Source of the DNA: Arachis hypogaea | Lineage: Eukaryota; Streptophyta; Magnoliopsida; Fabales; Fabaceae | Length of the DNA stretch: 64,000 bases | Assembly (NCBI RefSeq): GCF_003086295.3 | Contig: NC_092039.1 | Span: 74,481,649-74,545,648, forward strand | Direction of reading: 5' to 3' | Shown: positions 33,036 through 44,835 of the stretch, one piece after another | How the letters are laid out: each line of letters starts with the position of its first letter | How positions within the stretch are numbered: the first letter of the stretch is position 1 | Translations under genes and position numbers: made by a program | The notes under the pieces: generated by a model | Seen by the model: the letters and a program-made list of their open reading frames with translations, nothing else | Told to the model about the DNA's origin: nothing | Databases searched by the model: none

Positions 33036-34493
33036 TGGTGTGGAATTTACAATCTATAAACTAACTGGCAAGTGCATCGAGTCGTACCAAGTAGTACCGC
33101 AGGTGAATGAGGATCGATCCCAGGAGGATTGATGGATCAAGCAACAATGGTCAAGTGATTTGCTTAGTCAGACAAACAGAAAAGAGTGTTTAGGTTTCAA
33201 TTTCATTAACAATAAATTCAGAATATCAAAAAGCAAGTAGTAAATTGGTGTGAAATATATATGGAGAAATAGTTAAGACTTCAGAGATATCTATCTTCTG
33301 GATTGACTTTTCTTACTAACTATTTTAATCATGCAAGATTCAATTCATGTCAAACTATATGTGACTAAACCCTAATTCCTTAGATCTTTTTAGTCTCCTC
33401 TAACCTTCATCAACCACCAATTTCTTGGTCACTTAATTCCAATTAGAGGGTGAAGTTCAATTCTAGTTTATATGCCACAGAAACCCTAATTACCCAAATA
33501 TAAGAGGATTATATGTCACATATCCCGTTAAGTCTAGATAATTAGTAGTTTAGGAGAAATTGTTGCTGTTGTTCAAGTAAAGAGCTTTTTCAAGTTTTAC
33601 AAGAACTTAATTAGAACAAGGGTCATACTTCTGTTCCACCCAGATTCATAAGATAAAGAATGAAAACAACTCTTGAAATTGAAATCAATACATGAATTAA
33701 AATAGAAAAATAATAGTATCAATCCATACAATAGACAGAGCTCCTAATCTTGACAATGGAGGTTTAGTTGCTCATGGTTCAGAGAGAAAACTAGGATTCA
33801 GAAAAACTGTAAAGTGCAGAATGAGGTAGAAGAGAAGAAAGGAGCCCGAAGGGCTGATTCTTTTCTCTTTTATATCTAATCCTAATTAATGTAAAATATA
33901 TTTTCTAAAACTAAATAATATCTTTTCCTATTTTTAAAATAAAATAAAGTTTAATCAGAATTAATTTACTACATCTCATGCAAGCCTAGTGTAGAGAATG
34001 GGGACCACTTGATTTGCTATGTATGGTGCCAAACTTGGGCTTAATCAAGTTTGGCTTCAACATACCCAAATACACTCTTCAATTCTTCGTAGTTGGCACT
34101 AAACTTGAGGTATCTCAGGTTTGGCTTCAAGTCACCCATGATGCATTCCTTGGAGTCTCTTTAGTTGGCACCAAACTTGAGGTATCTCAAGTTTGGCTTC
34201 AACATCAACGCCTTGTATTCATTGGCGTCTGAGTGTGTGGTGCCAAACTTGGAGAATCCCAAGTTTGGCGCCATTGAGGCCGAAGGTAATGGAAAAATAT
34301 AGTTCTCTTGGCGCCAAACTTAGATCCTCACGCAAATTTTGTCAAATTCATTCAAAATGCTACCTGAAATAAACAGAATTGTACACACTCAAAGTAGCAT
34401 TCATAATGGCTAAAAGATAATTAATTCTTGATTAAACTTATCAATTCAAATATAAATTCACTAGGAAAAGATAGAAGAGATGCTCACGCATCA
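33036..34493 (-). mobile_element. Solo LTR, family 4, minus strand
   Basis: On the minus strand it runs TGATGCGTGAGCATCTC to GTAAATTCCACACCA, 1458 bp. GTAAG is duplicated at 33031-33035 and 34494-34498. It carries the U5-like block shared with family 1 (minus strand, about 33060-33135) and four large palindromes at 34022-34272. Confidence 0.9.
34022..34272. repeat. Four AAACTT/AAGTTT palindromes at ~71-bp spacing
   Basis: Arms such as GCCAAACTTG ... CAAGTTTGGC surround short loops. Centres are at 34041.5, 34111.5, 34183.5 and 34255, steps of 70, 72 and 71.5 bp. The third has 12-bp perfect arms around GTAT and the fourth has near-perfect 15-bp arms around AGAAT. A fifth half-site (GGCGCCAAACTTAGA) begins at about 34311. 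Confidence 0.88.
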
Positions 34494-35395
34494 GTAAGGA
34501 CGGTAGATGATGGTTGAATTTTGTGATGATGTATGTGATTGAATGGAAATTTAATAATGAATGAGTGAAAAAGTAGGAATGATTGCTAAAAAATTGGAAA
34601 TTGAGGATTGAGATGTGAAATTGATGGAATTTAAGTTGAATTGTATAATTGGAGTAGGTTTGGATTTAGTTGAGAGTAAAAATATTAAATGTGTTGGTTT
34701 GTGGTAAAATGGTTGAGTAAAATGAATTTGGCTTGTGAACAATTGGAAGGATTGGTAAACGTGCATTTTTTTTATAAAAACAGATTTTGACCAACTTTGG
34801 CGGGCTGTAACTCGATCCTCGGAGTTGAAAAACTTTCAAAATTAAATTTTTATGAAAATTCATTTATCGATCTTTCCAACGGTTCAAGAATGGTTAAAAA
34901 TGAATTTTGTACCAAAAGATATGAAGGTTTGAAAATTGGGTTCAAAAACTGATTTTTACACTTAATAGCTTTTTGCAATTCTGCAACACTCGCGTACGCG
35001 GAGGTGCCATGTGAGGCGGACACTGGGCACTGTCCAGTGATCCCGTGTACATGGAAGCAAGGCATATGTACAAAGTAGTGTCAAAATTGCACACTCGTTA
35101 ATGACAAGTCATCTTATGCTAGCTTTTCAATTATTTTTCACTTGTTTCATTAGGTTTTATGCACTTTCTTGCATTATAAGTAAGTGATTTGGAGTGGAAT
35201 TGCATGGTTTTGTTGAATCAATCAACCATCCTTTATTTGACAATAAATCATGAGGTTTAAGCTAAAATTAATTGGTTTTTGAATTATTTATAAACCTTGT
35301 GAATTTGGTGATAATTTGATTGGTTGTTTTGATTACTTGTAGGTGAAGAAAAGAAAGAAACAAGGAAAGCGTGGCGCATCAAGAGACCAAGGAGC

Positions 35396-36123
35396 AGCGC
35401 TCTCTTAGTGAGCACAACACTCTCTTAGTGAGCACAGCGCTCTCTATTTGAGCGCTACTCAAATCCAAGAAAGCAAAGGGCAAGGAATAATGCGCTCTCT
35501 CACTTAATCGAGCGCTACAAGGAACCAAGGAAACAAGGCAACAAACATAGCGCTCGATTAACTTACTTAACTTTATAGGGCTTTTCTCCAAGGAAATTCA
35601 AGTCGCAACAACAAGAAAGGGGGCAGCCAAGTTTCGAACCAAGTACTTGAGGCATGAGGAGAAGCGCTACTCAAAAGAAAATAAGCCAAAACTGGCCGAA
35701 TTGCACTCACAAGGGTTCGAACAAGGGACCTCACGCTACAAGACTTGCAAAAGAAATTAGCCAAAATGGTTTGGCAAGGATTCGAACCAAGGAGCTTGAA
35801 GAGCGCTACCTTTGGTTGTTTCTCAAATTGGGGCTGAAGTGCTCCCACCAAGGATCGAAGAGAGGCTCCCTCCCAAGCACACAAAGGGCGCTCAGTTAAC
35901 TTTGTTAACTGAGCGCTACTCCTCCTTGCATTCTTCAACAAACTTGGCTGAATTATTGCAAGCATGGTTCGAAGGAGGCAGCACCAAGGAGCTTGTCACG
36001 CACCAAATTAGCACACCAAATGCAACTGAGTGCTATTGAAGGACACGAGCAAGCTTGGCACGCACCAAAATTGGAAGGCCAAGACCAAGGGGGAGTGTTG
36101 TGCTCAATTCGTTAACCGAGCAC
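35396..36123. repeat. GCGCTC/GAGCGC palindrome series
   Basis: Repeated inverted arms GCGCTC...GAGCGC occur at 35396-35455 (three at about 20-bp steps), 35492-35515, 35888-35916 and 36100-36123 (GTGCTC form). The one at 35888 has perfect 13-bp arms GCGCTCAGTTAAC around TTT. Half-sites (GAGCGCTAC) occur at about 35664 and 35802. The last three ORFs called across this region are not supported. Confidence 0.82.
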
Positions 36124-36608
36124 TCTACTGGGAGCAGCACCCATGGTCCAAATTCAATTAAAATTCTATTTAAATTCAATTCTTCACCAAAATTGAAAGG
36201 CCCACTCCAAATTCTTAAATTCAAAAATAGGAAGTGTATAAATAGAAGTTAGTTTGATTTAGAGAGGACCTTTTGTTTTGATACTTTTACTTTTCATTTT
36301 TTCATTTTTGAGCTCATTTTAGATTTTAGCTTTGGGTTTGGGAATTGGGATGGAGAATTGAATTCTTTTCTTCTTTGTTCTTACTTCTATACTCTTTACT
36401 CTTTGTTTTGAATCTTGGATTGAGAATTGTAGGAATTCTGTTTTCACTTTTGATCTGAGATTTCTCTTTGTTTACTTTCTGCATAATGTCAAGGAATTGT
36501 GATTTGGATCTAAGTTCTCTTTACTGCTTTCATCTCTATTTCTTCTGCAATTATTCTCTGTTGGATCAAGGAAGGAATTGAGATCTAGACTTGTTTTCTA
36601 GTCTCATT

Positions 36609-38160
36609 GATGAAATGACATTTGCGTGGTCTAGAAATTTGCGGATAAATCCTCGTTGCAAGTATAGTTTCTAAACCTTCAAAAATCCTTTCATACAAAC
36701 GTTTTGGGTGTCACAAGTAACAAACCCCTTTAAAAATTGTTAACCGAGTATTCAAACCTCGGGTCGTCTTCTCAAGGAACTGCAAAGAAGTATGTTCTTA
36801 TTATTGGCTATAAAGGTTGTGAATTCGGGGTTTAGAAGGTGAGAAGCAAGTGATTTAAATGACAAGTAAAGTAAATGGCAATTAAAAATAAATAAATAAC
36901 TGTAAAACAACTTTTGGCAAGATAAGGGAATTTAGAGGTCTAACTTAGTTATCTCTCTCAACTATAATAAAAGTTGAATCTAAACTCCACTTGGTCAACC
37001 TTTACCAGGGCAAAGGAAAGTCAAGGGACTAATTAAATTGACCTTTGAATCCTAATTATTTCCTAAGAAAAGGTTGGGATTATTTAGGTTCAGCTCAATT
37101 AGCAAGATAACGATTATTAATTACGTTGAGTTTAATAACTGTTGAGTTACTAAATTCTTAATCAGAACCAAAAGGGAAAAAAAGTAAAATTGCTGGAATA
37201 ATAAAAATATCCTTAGGTGGGAAGCAATGGCAACTTAATTCAAAGAGAATAATTATAAACTGAAAATACCTCAATTATCATTAAATAAAAATGTCATCAA
37301 CAGCCAATTGGGCAACATTAATCAAACATAATAAAGGCTTCAGAGTAATCAAAATATAAAAGAGAAATTAAATAGTAAAAAGGAATATTAAACCTAGATC
37401 GAGAGTTACTCTAGAAAGAGAAGTCCTAAATCCTAAGAGAGAGAGAGAGGAGAGAACCTCTCTCTCCAAAACTACATCTAAAACATGAAAAGTGAATTAT
37501 GAGAGGCTTCCTTATGAATGGATGCATTCCCCCACTTTATAGCCTCTAATCTGTGTTCTCTGGGCCGAAAACTGGATCAAAAACAGCCCAGAAATCACTT
37601 CCAGCACTTTCTGGTCCGTACAGGTCGCGGAAAAGTGACGCGGCCGCGTCGTCCATGCGACCGCGCGGATTGGCTGTTGGCCAGGTCACGCGTCCGCGTG
37701 ACCCACGCGTTCGCGTCACCTGGCGTCGGGGCAACTATGGTAAATTATATATCAAATCGAAGCCCCGGACGTTAGCTTTCCAACGCAACTGAAACCGCGT
37801 CGTTTGAACATCTGTAGCTAAAGTTATAGCCGTTTGAGTGCGAAGAAGTCAGGCTGGACAGCTTAGCAGTTTCTCCAACTTCTTGCATTCCTTTCACTTT
37901 TGCATGCTTCCTTTCCATCCTCTGAGCCATTCCTGCCTTTATAATATCTGAAAACACTTAACACACATATCAAGGCATCTAATGGTAATAAGAGAGGATT
38001 AATAATAAGTAAATATAAGATCAAAGAAGCATGTTTTCAATCATAGCATAAAATCAGGAAGGAAAATGTAAAACATGCAAATTGTATGAATAAGTGAGTA
38101 AAGAGTTGATAAAAACTACTCAATTCAGCACAAGATAAACCATAAAATAGTAATTTATCA
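36609..38160 (-). mobile_element. Solo LTR, family 2, minus strand
   Basis: Minus-strand start TGATAAATTACTATTTTATG and end TGTCATTTCATCA, 1552 bp. CTCAT is duplicated at 36604-36608 and 38161-38165. Two pairs of CpG-rich palindromes lie at 37637-37717: centres 37643.5 and 37660.5, then 37693.5 and 37710.5. Confidence 0.9.
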
Positions 38161-39340
38161 CTCATTCAGCCCCTGAGATCTTCAACTTCTCTTTTAGATT
38201 TTACAATTGAGTTGAATTCACTTTCTGTATTGCTTCTTCAAGTAATTTTTCTTTTCTGTTTGAGATCTGCTGTATTTCAATTCATCTTTTACTTCTCTGA
38301 TTGATTGCTATTTACATTCTCTTGTTTAATTTTAAATTCCCAACTCCCAGATCCTTTTACTCTTTCAGCAATTTTACATTTCTTGCACTCTAAGATTCTG
38401 CCATTTACATTTCTTGCAATCTAAGTTTCAGTCATTTACATTACTTGTTCTTTAAGATTCAGCTCTTTTACTTCTTTTATTCTATCATTTACTGTCAATT
38501 CCCCCTCTCCCTTTAAATTTCATGTAATTTAGATTCTGTTGAATACAAATAACTCAAATCAACACTTGTTTGCTTGACTAAATCAACCACCTAACTAAAA
38601 TTACTCAATCCTTCAATTCATGTGGGATCGATCTCACTCATGTGAGTAATTACTACTTGATGTGACCCGGTACACTTGCCGGTGAGTTTTGTGTTGCATT
38701 GTTTTCCACACATCACTCGCGTCTGCGGATGTAGTACGCGATGCGAGGGAAAGCTCCTGTCTTCAACATTCGCGTACCATTTTTTGGCCTTCTAAACCTT
38801 TATAAACCTCTATACGAGTCTAGAGCCAGTGGAATTAAGGATGGACGAGTTAGGGATGAAGCCGAATGAATTGAGTTAGTAAAATTGAGAAAAATGAACA
38901 AGATGTTAAGTGACATCTGATGAATATGAATGAGATGATTGATGATGAAGTGAATGGATAATGATAAATGAACTTAATTAAGATTGAATTTGAATTGAGA
39001 TGAGATTGATAATGAGGATGATGATGAGAATGATAAGAATTATGAGATTGTTATTGAACTTAATTCTGATTTTGATACACCTGCTTGGGTAGATGCAGTG
39101 GTATTGATCCATTTGCTCCAGGTTTGGTTTGAATCTCCTGGGGTAGATGCAGTGGTTTGTCCTCACTTGCACTTGGTTGAGAATGATTTGAGATTTGAGA
39201 AACTATCTAAGTTTCAAATTTTCTTGGGTAGATATAGTGGGTTGGCTCCACTTGCTCCAGGTTGAGATCCAAGATTTTGTTGACCCTGTGTCGTACGTGT
39301 GGCCGGACACTTATACCTTTTCATATGAGCTCTCTCCCAT

Positions 39341-39342
<2 letters not shown>

Positions 39343-39412
<70 letters not shown>
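39343..39412. repeat. (AT)n microsatellite
   Basis: About 35 uninterrupted AT units inside the chromovirus-like LTR. The overlapping Ile-Tyr ORF is an artefact. Confidence 0.97.
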
Positions 39413-39414
<2 letters not shown>

Positions 39415-40517
39415 AATGATTTATGATTTTGATCTTAAGGATGCGCGCTCGCAGGGACTGTCCAATTAACTACTAGGACATGTCGGGTTGGTTATGTAAC
39501 CGACAGATGATATCATCGGCCATAGGGCATGCATTCATCATTTGTATATGTTTAACTTATTTGGGTTTTCTTACTTATTTTGGATTTCCTAATTGTAAAT
39601 GTTATGTTACATAACTATATGCTACTTGCATTATTTGTATCTACCTCTGTATTACTTGTCTGTTTTGTTTGTGCTTGTACAACTGAGATGTCCCTCATGA
39701 TGGTGTTGGTTGATGCTGAGGGTTGGTGCTGGTTATGATTATAATTCTGTTGAATGAAGAATGCAGAAAAGATGAAAAGTGTTTACTTAGACTTAGAATC
39801 TTCTTATGTTAGTTGCCAAGATTATGGATTAGAAATAACTTAAGATGGACATAGTGATGTGTGGAGAATTAAGATTGCTTAGTGAGTTCATGTCGCCTTA
39901 TGCAGTATTAATTTGACACTTTTACCATACTGGAAACCCATGGGTTAGGAGTTCTCATTCTGTATATATCTCTTGTTTTTCATATGCAGGTCCAGGTACT
40001 CAGTAGTGAGCTATGCTTCATCTAAGAGATGGTAAAGATCATTAAATTTCTACTTTATTTTGTTTAGATTCTCTCCACTTTTGTTTTGAAAAACTTATGT
40101 CATGTATTTAATCCTTTTGAAAACTTGCCTATAGAGGCCTTTATGTATCTTTTGGGAGAGATAAGAGATATTGTTGTCAAATTGCTTTTATTCTGTACCC
40201 TAGCCGGCCTAAACTTTACAGGTTGCGGCTAGTGGCTATTTACTCATGCTATATATCTATATTCTGTCTTTATCTTGTTCTTCTTTACGGATTTCTCTTT
40301 ATATCGCTTTCAGTCACGCTTTATCTTCTGTTTTACCGATACGTGAGCATTACGATTTGCGATTTTATTTTACTCCTTTTCAGACTTTTTGTTTAATACT
40401 TCCTTTCAATTATATCTATAAATAAGTATTATAATCCACCTTGAGAGTCATACCACCTTATTATCAATGAATTATAACTCGAGCATAAGGATTTGAATAT
40501 TAGGATGTTGCATTATC

Positions 40518-41635
40518 AAGTTGCCCTTATTTAGGGAATTTTAGGTTACTAACGTGTTCAAGAGAGTGAATCAAGAAAAAGGTAAGGGTTGATAATGCTT
40601 GTTTGATTCTTATGTTTGAAATTGTTGTGTATGTCTTTTCTTTAAAAATAATGATGCATGTATTGCATGAATATTGATTATATGATTAATTGTCTTCTTA
40701 TTAGCAAAATAAATGCTATATGTGAAAACTAGAGCTATGCCTAATGTATGATTGATGGCTGAAAAAGTAAGATGCACTTGGGATTGAGTTTCATGTCATA
40801 AAAAACACTAAGATTATGAAATATAATTAAGAAAGAGAGTAAAAGATGTGTGAAAAAGAGTCAAAAGAGGCAAAAAAACTTAATATATAGTTCTAGGAAA
40901 AAAGTATGATGCACCACAAGTAACCTTTAGATAAATTAGAGAACTAAGAGGGTTAAGCATATAATTAATAAAGATTAAAACTACAAACATGAATATAGGA
41001 GTCTTGGGAGTAAAATGAAATTATATGAGATAATTAGATCAAAGTTGTAATTCAATAAAAGAGTTGAGTTTAATTAAAAATCTTAGTAAAAGTTATAGGT
41101 AAAGAAGTAAAATTATTGTAATAAATGAGATAATGATTAATAATCTAAAGGGAAGGTTAATACTTTAGGTCAAAAAGGGTAAAATCGATATAACAAAAGA
41201 TTTAGGGATAATATGGTAAATAAGGGTGTAAGTTAATAACTTGGGTAATAATTAACACTAAGGAGAGTTAATTATGACACCTAGGGTTATAATTTTGTAA
41301 AATATAAGGACAAACTAGTAAAGTGTCACTTCTAGGGATAAATAAAAGTATAAAAGACAAACAAAATAAAAGTAAGGGTAACATGGTATCGATGTTAAAA
41401 GGCTAAGAGAAAAAGATCTCTTGAGCTATATGAAAGGATGCCATGGCAGTGTATTGAGAGAATCAGGGTACAAAGACCTTTTCAGAAAATCACTAGAGAA
41501 ATGTAAAACCCAAGATGCAAGAAGACTACCAGGTTGAGCGAAATTCCATACTACCTAGCCATTGATTTTATGAGGTGGGGACACCCACTTGAGATCTGCA
41601 TGGATAAGGTTCAGTGCGGGTGGCAATATGTAGCG
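40518..41635 (+). other. A/T-rich LTR-like sequence left of reversed solo LTR
   Basis: No ORF. GAATCAAGAAAAAGGTAAG near 40567 matches AGATCAAGAAAAAGGTAAG at 33017, suggesting a related chromovirus LTR. GGATAAGG(T/C)TCAGT followed by a CAATATGTAGCGCC-type motif at about 41611 recurs at 50868 on the far side of the inserted LTR, so 40518-41640 and 50851-52550 were once continuous. Confidence 0.5.
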
Positions 41636-42802
41636 CCTATTGTAATGAGCCAATTTCTAGTACGTCATGATCATACTAGAAATTGAGTGCTACCAACTTG
41701 TCTTCCTAATTATTATTTATTATTTATTATATGAGCCTGATTCATTCTTAAAAGTGTAGTTATTTTGTGAGGTATTTTTTTAATGTTTAGATTAATAGAC
41801 AGAATCATTCATAATCAATTCACAAATAATAACAGATAAAACAGTTATAAACAACCATATATAAATACATTTCAAGCAGTTGACAACATTCAGTTGTCCA
41901 GCCTTTATTAGAGTATAGATCTTTAGTTAGAACACTCCTAGACATAGCTAGATAATAACTATAAACATATATATACATACAACCTCCCAAGCCCTGACCT
42001 GTTCAAGAAGTCCCTAAGCTGGCACCCACGCTAGCCTAGACTCTATACTCGCCTAGTCCCTCTAAACTACTAAAGCGAGGGAAAGTATGTTCTAGGTCTT
42101 CAAAACTCGAGTCAAGTCGAATGTCATCAAAAGGCAAAACATCTTCTATTACTCCTCTGCACGATCATACATTGTCTTAGAGTATACCACTGGTACTTTA
42201 TTAAGTGGCCGCATAATAGCAACATTGTCGAAGGACTTAGGTTAAAGTTCATAGATAAACATGGCATAGATGTTGGCTGGTCCCACGGTATATATATATA
42301 TAAAGAGATCATAGAGTTCACTCTAGACTCAGAAGACTACATAGAGTGGAATCCTCTTTGCGAAAAATTCATCAACGAACTACGGAAGGATACTCTTGCT
42401 TCTATTTGAAGAGGGAAGAGAGAGAGAAGGGGTAAGAACTGGGGAGTTCTTAATAGGGCCGGGGTTATTAGTTACGTTCATTAATTCGGTGTTGTTTAGC
42501 AGACAAACAGCAGAATACAGAAAAGTAGTAAATAGAAGATACAGATAAATAGAGAAAATAAAGAAAACAGAAAGCACAACACAAATAGAAGAATACATGA
42601 AACTAAAACACAGACACAGAGAATAGAATACAAACAAAGAAAGCATACATTCATACAAAAATCATAACAGAGGAAATGCACAACTAAGTATGATACATGT
42701 CTAGCCTTAGTGCAGGTAATGAGCTCATCTGTCGATTACTAACCCGCTCCAAACATTACCCAGCAACCTCTGTCTGGATAAGGCTTTCCTATTGCGATGC
42801 CC

Positions 42803-43046
42803 ATTGCAAGCACCCTTTGTCTTGCGGGGTACCCATTGCCAGCACCCTTTGTCTTGCAGGGCGGCATTTGTTAGCCTATATAAGCCCAACATACTCACTG
42901 TAAGCAACCTTTGTCTTACAAGAGTACAACACACTCAATGTAAGTACCCTCTATCTTACATGAGTACAACACACTCACTATAATCACCCTTTATCTTACA
43001 GGAGCACACTGATCTCGATACCTCTATAAGCAATCTCTGTCTTACA
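42803..43046. repeat. Degenerate ~40-bp tandem repeat with GTAAG/CTTAC arms
   Basis: Six units each hold GCAAG or GTAAG, ten bases (CACCCTTTGT type), then CTTGC or CTTAC. Arm centres are at about 42815.5, 42847.5, 42909.5, 42949.5, 42989.5 and 43035.5. Left and right arms have changed together from GCAAG/CTTGC to GTAAG/CTTAC. Confidence 0.75.
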
Positions 43047-44835
43047 GTATAGCATTATAGCTAGGTATCCTAGGAAATCATTCTCAGTGGTCGTACCACC
43101 ATTTATCTGACTGCCTCAATGCAGCAGATGAACACACAAAAATCTCTGGAGTTGCCTTAATGCAACAAATGACCTTTCAACAAGTCCTCTGCTTGTTCTC
43201 TATTCTCTTTATTATATTTCTTTTTTCTCTTGTCTCTTTACTCTGCTCTGGTTTCTCTGTTTAACGTATGTATTTATAACTTATGTAAATTTTGGTATGA
43301 ATTGTTAGCCTGTCCCAAGTATAGGTTCATTAAGTCTATACTGAAATAGTTTAACTTTTTATATTCTACCTAACCCTAGGCACAACTCAAATACAAACTA
43401 TGTTGCTCCTAATTTGTTCAGTAATCACCATTTGTTTCTATCATTAAAACTTTACCTACTTTTTCATCGATTTTTATATTTTCTTCAACTTGTTATCTTT
43501 CCTTTGTCTTTGCCTCACTAATATGTTATTACCACTCCCTAAGTGTTTTACGAAAATAATTATGAGATTCTGAGCTTAAAGTTGTCTTTCTGAAACTTTT
43601 ACGAAATATTGCCTTTTTCGCATTATTTTATTATTTTCAATAAAATATTATTTTTGATTAAATACTATTTTTAATTAAATATTTTTATTTATTATTTTAT
43701 TATTAGTTTTTTTTTCAAAAATTACCCCTTTTTACCTTTTAACTTTTAAAATTCACTTTTTACCATCTGTAACTTTTAATATTTCTACTTTAACTATCCT
43801 AACTTTTGAAAATCACAAAATAACCCCCCAAAACACCAAAATAATTACTTCCTTGCCCTTTTATGGATCAAAAGCTTGTTCTTCTTTTTACTTCACCACA
43901 CTCAAAGTGTTCTTCGTGTTCTTCGTAAATTCTTCAGATTCTTTCTCTATTTTCACCCGTTTTTCAATATTTTCAGTAACCAATTTTTACCATAATTCAT
44001 AATAAATTCCCATCTACTAAAACCCGATATTTTTCACTTGATTTTAACAGAAATTGAACCCAAATTTAAGGGTTAGGGTTTTTCATCAAATTTTCACCAA
44101 AATTTCAACAAGAATCACTCATATAAACCATCAATTTCAAGCACAACCAAACCATATCATAATCACACAACTCACACACAATTAATCAAGATTAATTTTA
44201 TCAAATCCTACCTTGATTTGTTACTCCAAATTCGGTTACTCCTTGAAGTGTTCTTAAAGCACTTTCTTCTCCTAAATCATATAAAAAACAACTTTAAACA
44301 CAAAAACCCTCAATTGACCAAACCTTCATATGAGTGTTAGGATGAGATTCCTCACCTTACTCTTGCTGGAAATTTAGGTTTCTTAGCCCTCAAGTCAAGT
44401 TAAGCATGACTCCTAAGGAAGAACATCAAGAAAATACATGTTTAAGCATGTTTCCTTGAAACCGAAACAAAAGGGAGAAGGTGCAGCCAACTCACCTTGA
44501 TTACAAACTTGATAATTCATATGGTTATCTAGAGAAAGAAGAGATGATTATTTTGGTCAGATTGGAATTTTGAATTCAGTTTTAGTTCGGAAGAAATCAA
44601 GCTTTGAAGATTTAGAACTAGGAACTTTTCTCTCTTTTTCTCTGTAACTATTTTCAGCCACAAGGAGTAAATGAGGTAGCCTTGGAGGTCTTGGGGGTGT
44701 AACGTGAGTTGTGATTGGTTGGCTTGGAGGTGGATTAAAATAATATTAAAATATCTCAGGTGTATAACTACTAAAACTAGATGTATCGGAACACACATAA
44801 AAATATCTCTAAAAATTTTTTTTCTGAGCTACTAG

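Larger units (their letters stand above)
35079..38710 (+). mobile_element. Solo LTR, family 3, split by a family 2 solo LTR
   Basis: It starts near TGTCAAAATTGCACACTCG and ends near GTTGCATTGTTTTCCACA, with the U5-like block GGGATCGATCTCACTC at about 38622. The sequence on both sides (ACTCGCGTACGCGG before, ACTCGCGTCTGCGG after) belongs to the surrounding LTR. A solo LTR occupies 36609-38160. I could not find a clean target duplication, so the left end may be up to about 12 bp off (35067 also begins TG). Confidence 0.72.
31571..40512 (+). mobile_element. Chromovirus-like solo LTR with three nested insertions
   Basis: Left limit TTGGGTAATTATCC and right limit TTAGGATGTTGCA resemble the ends of the better defined LTR at 44836-48440 (ending TTAGGGTGTTACA). 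TTATC borders both ends (31566-31570 and 40513-40517), with one extra T at the left. After removing the MITE, the solo LTR at 33036 and the one at 35079, about 3.4 kb remains, close to the 3.6 kb of the 44836 LTR. The boundary call is tentative. Confidence 0.55.

Noticed and set aside
35396..36123. Tandem satellite DNA
   Set aside because: Only three units are evenly spaced and the rest are scattered, so an array of inverted arms within an LTR describes it better.
39195..39419. Ile-Tyr repeat ORF
   Set aside because: Translation of an (AT)n microsatellite.
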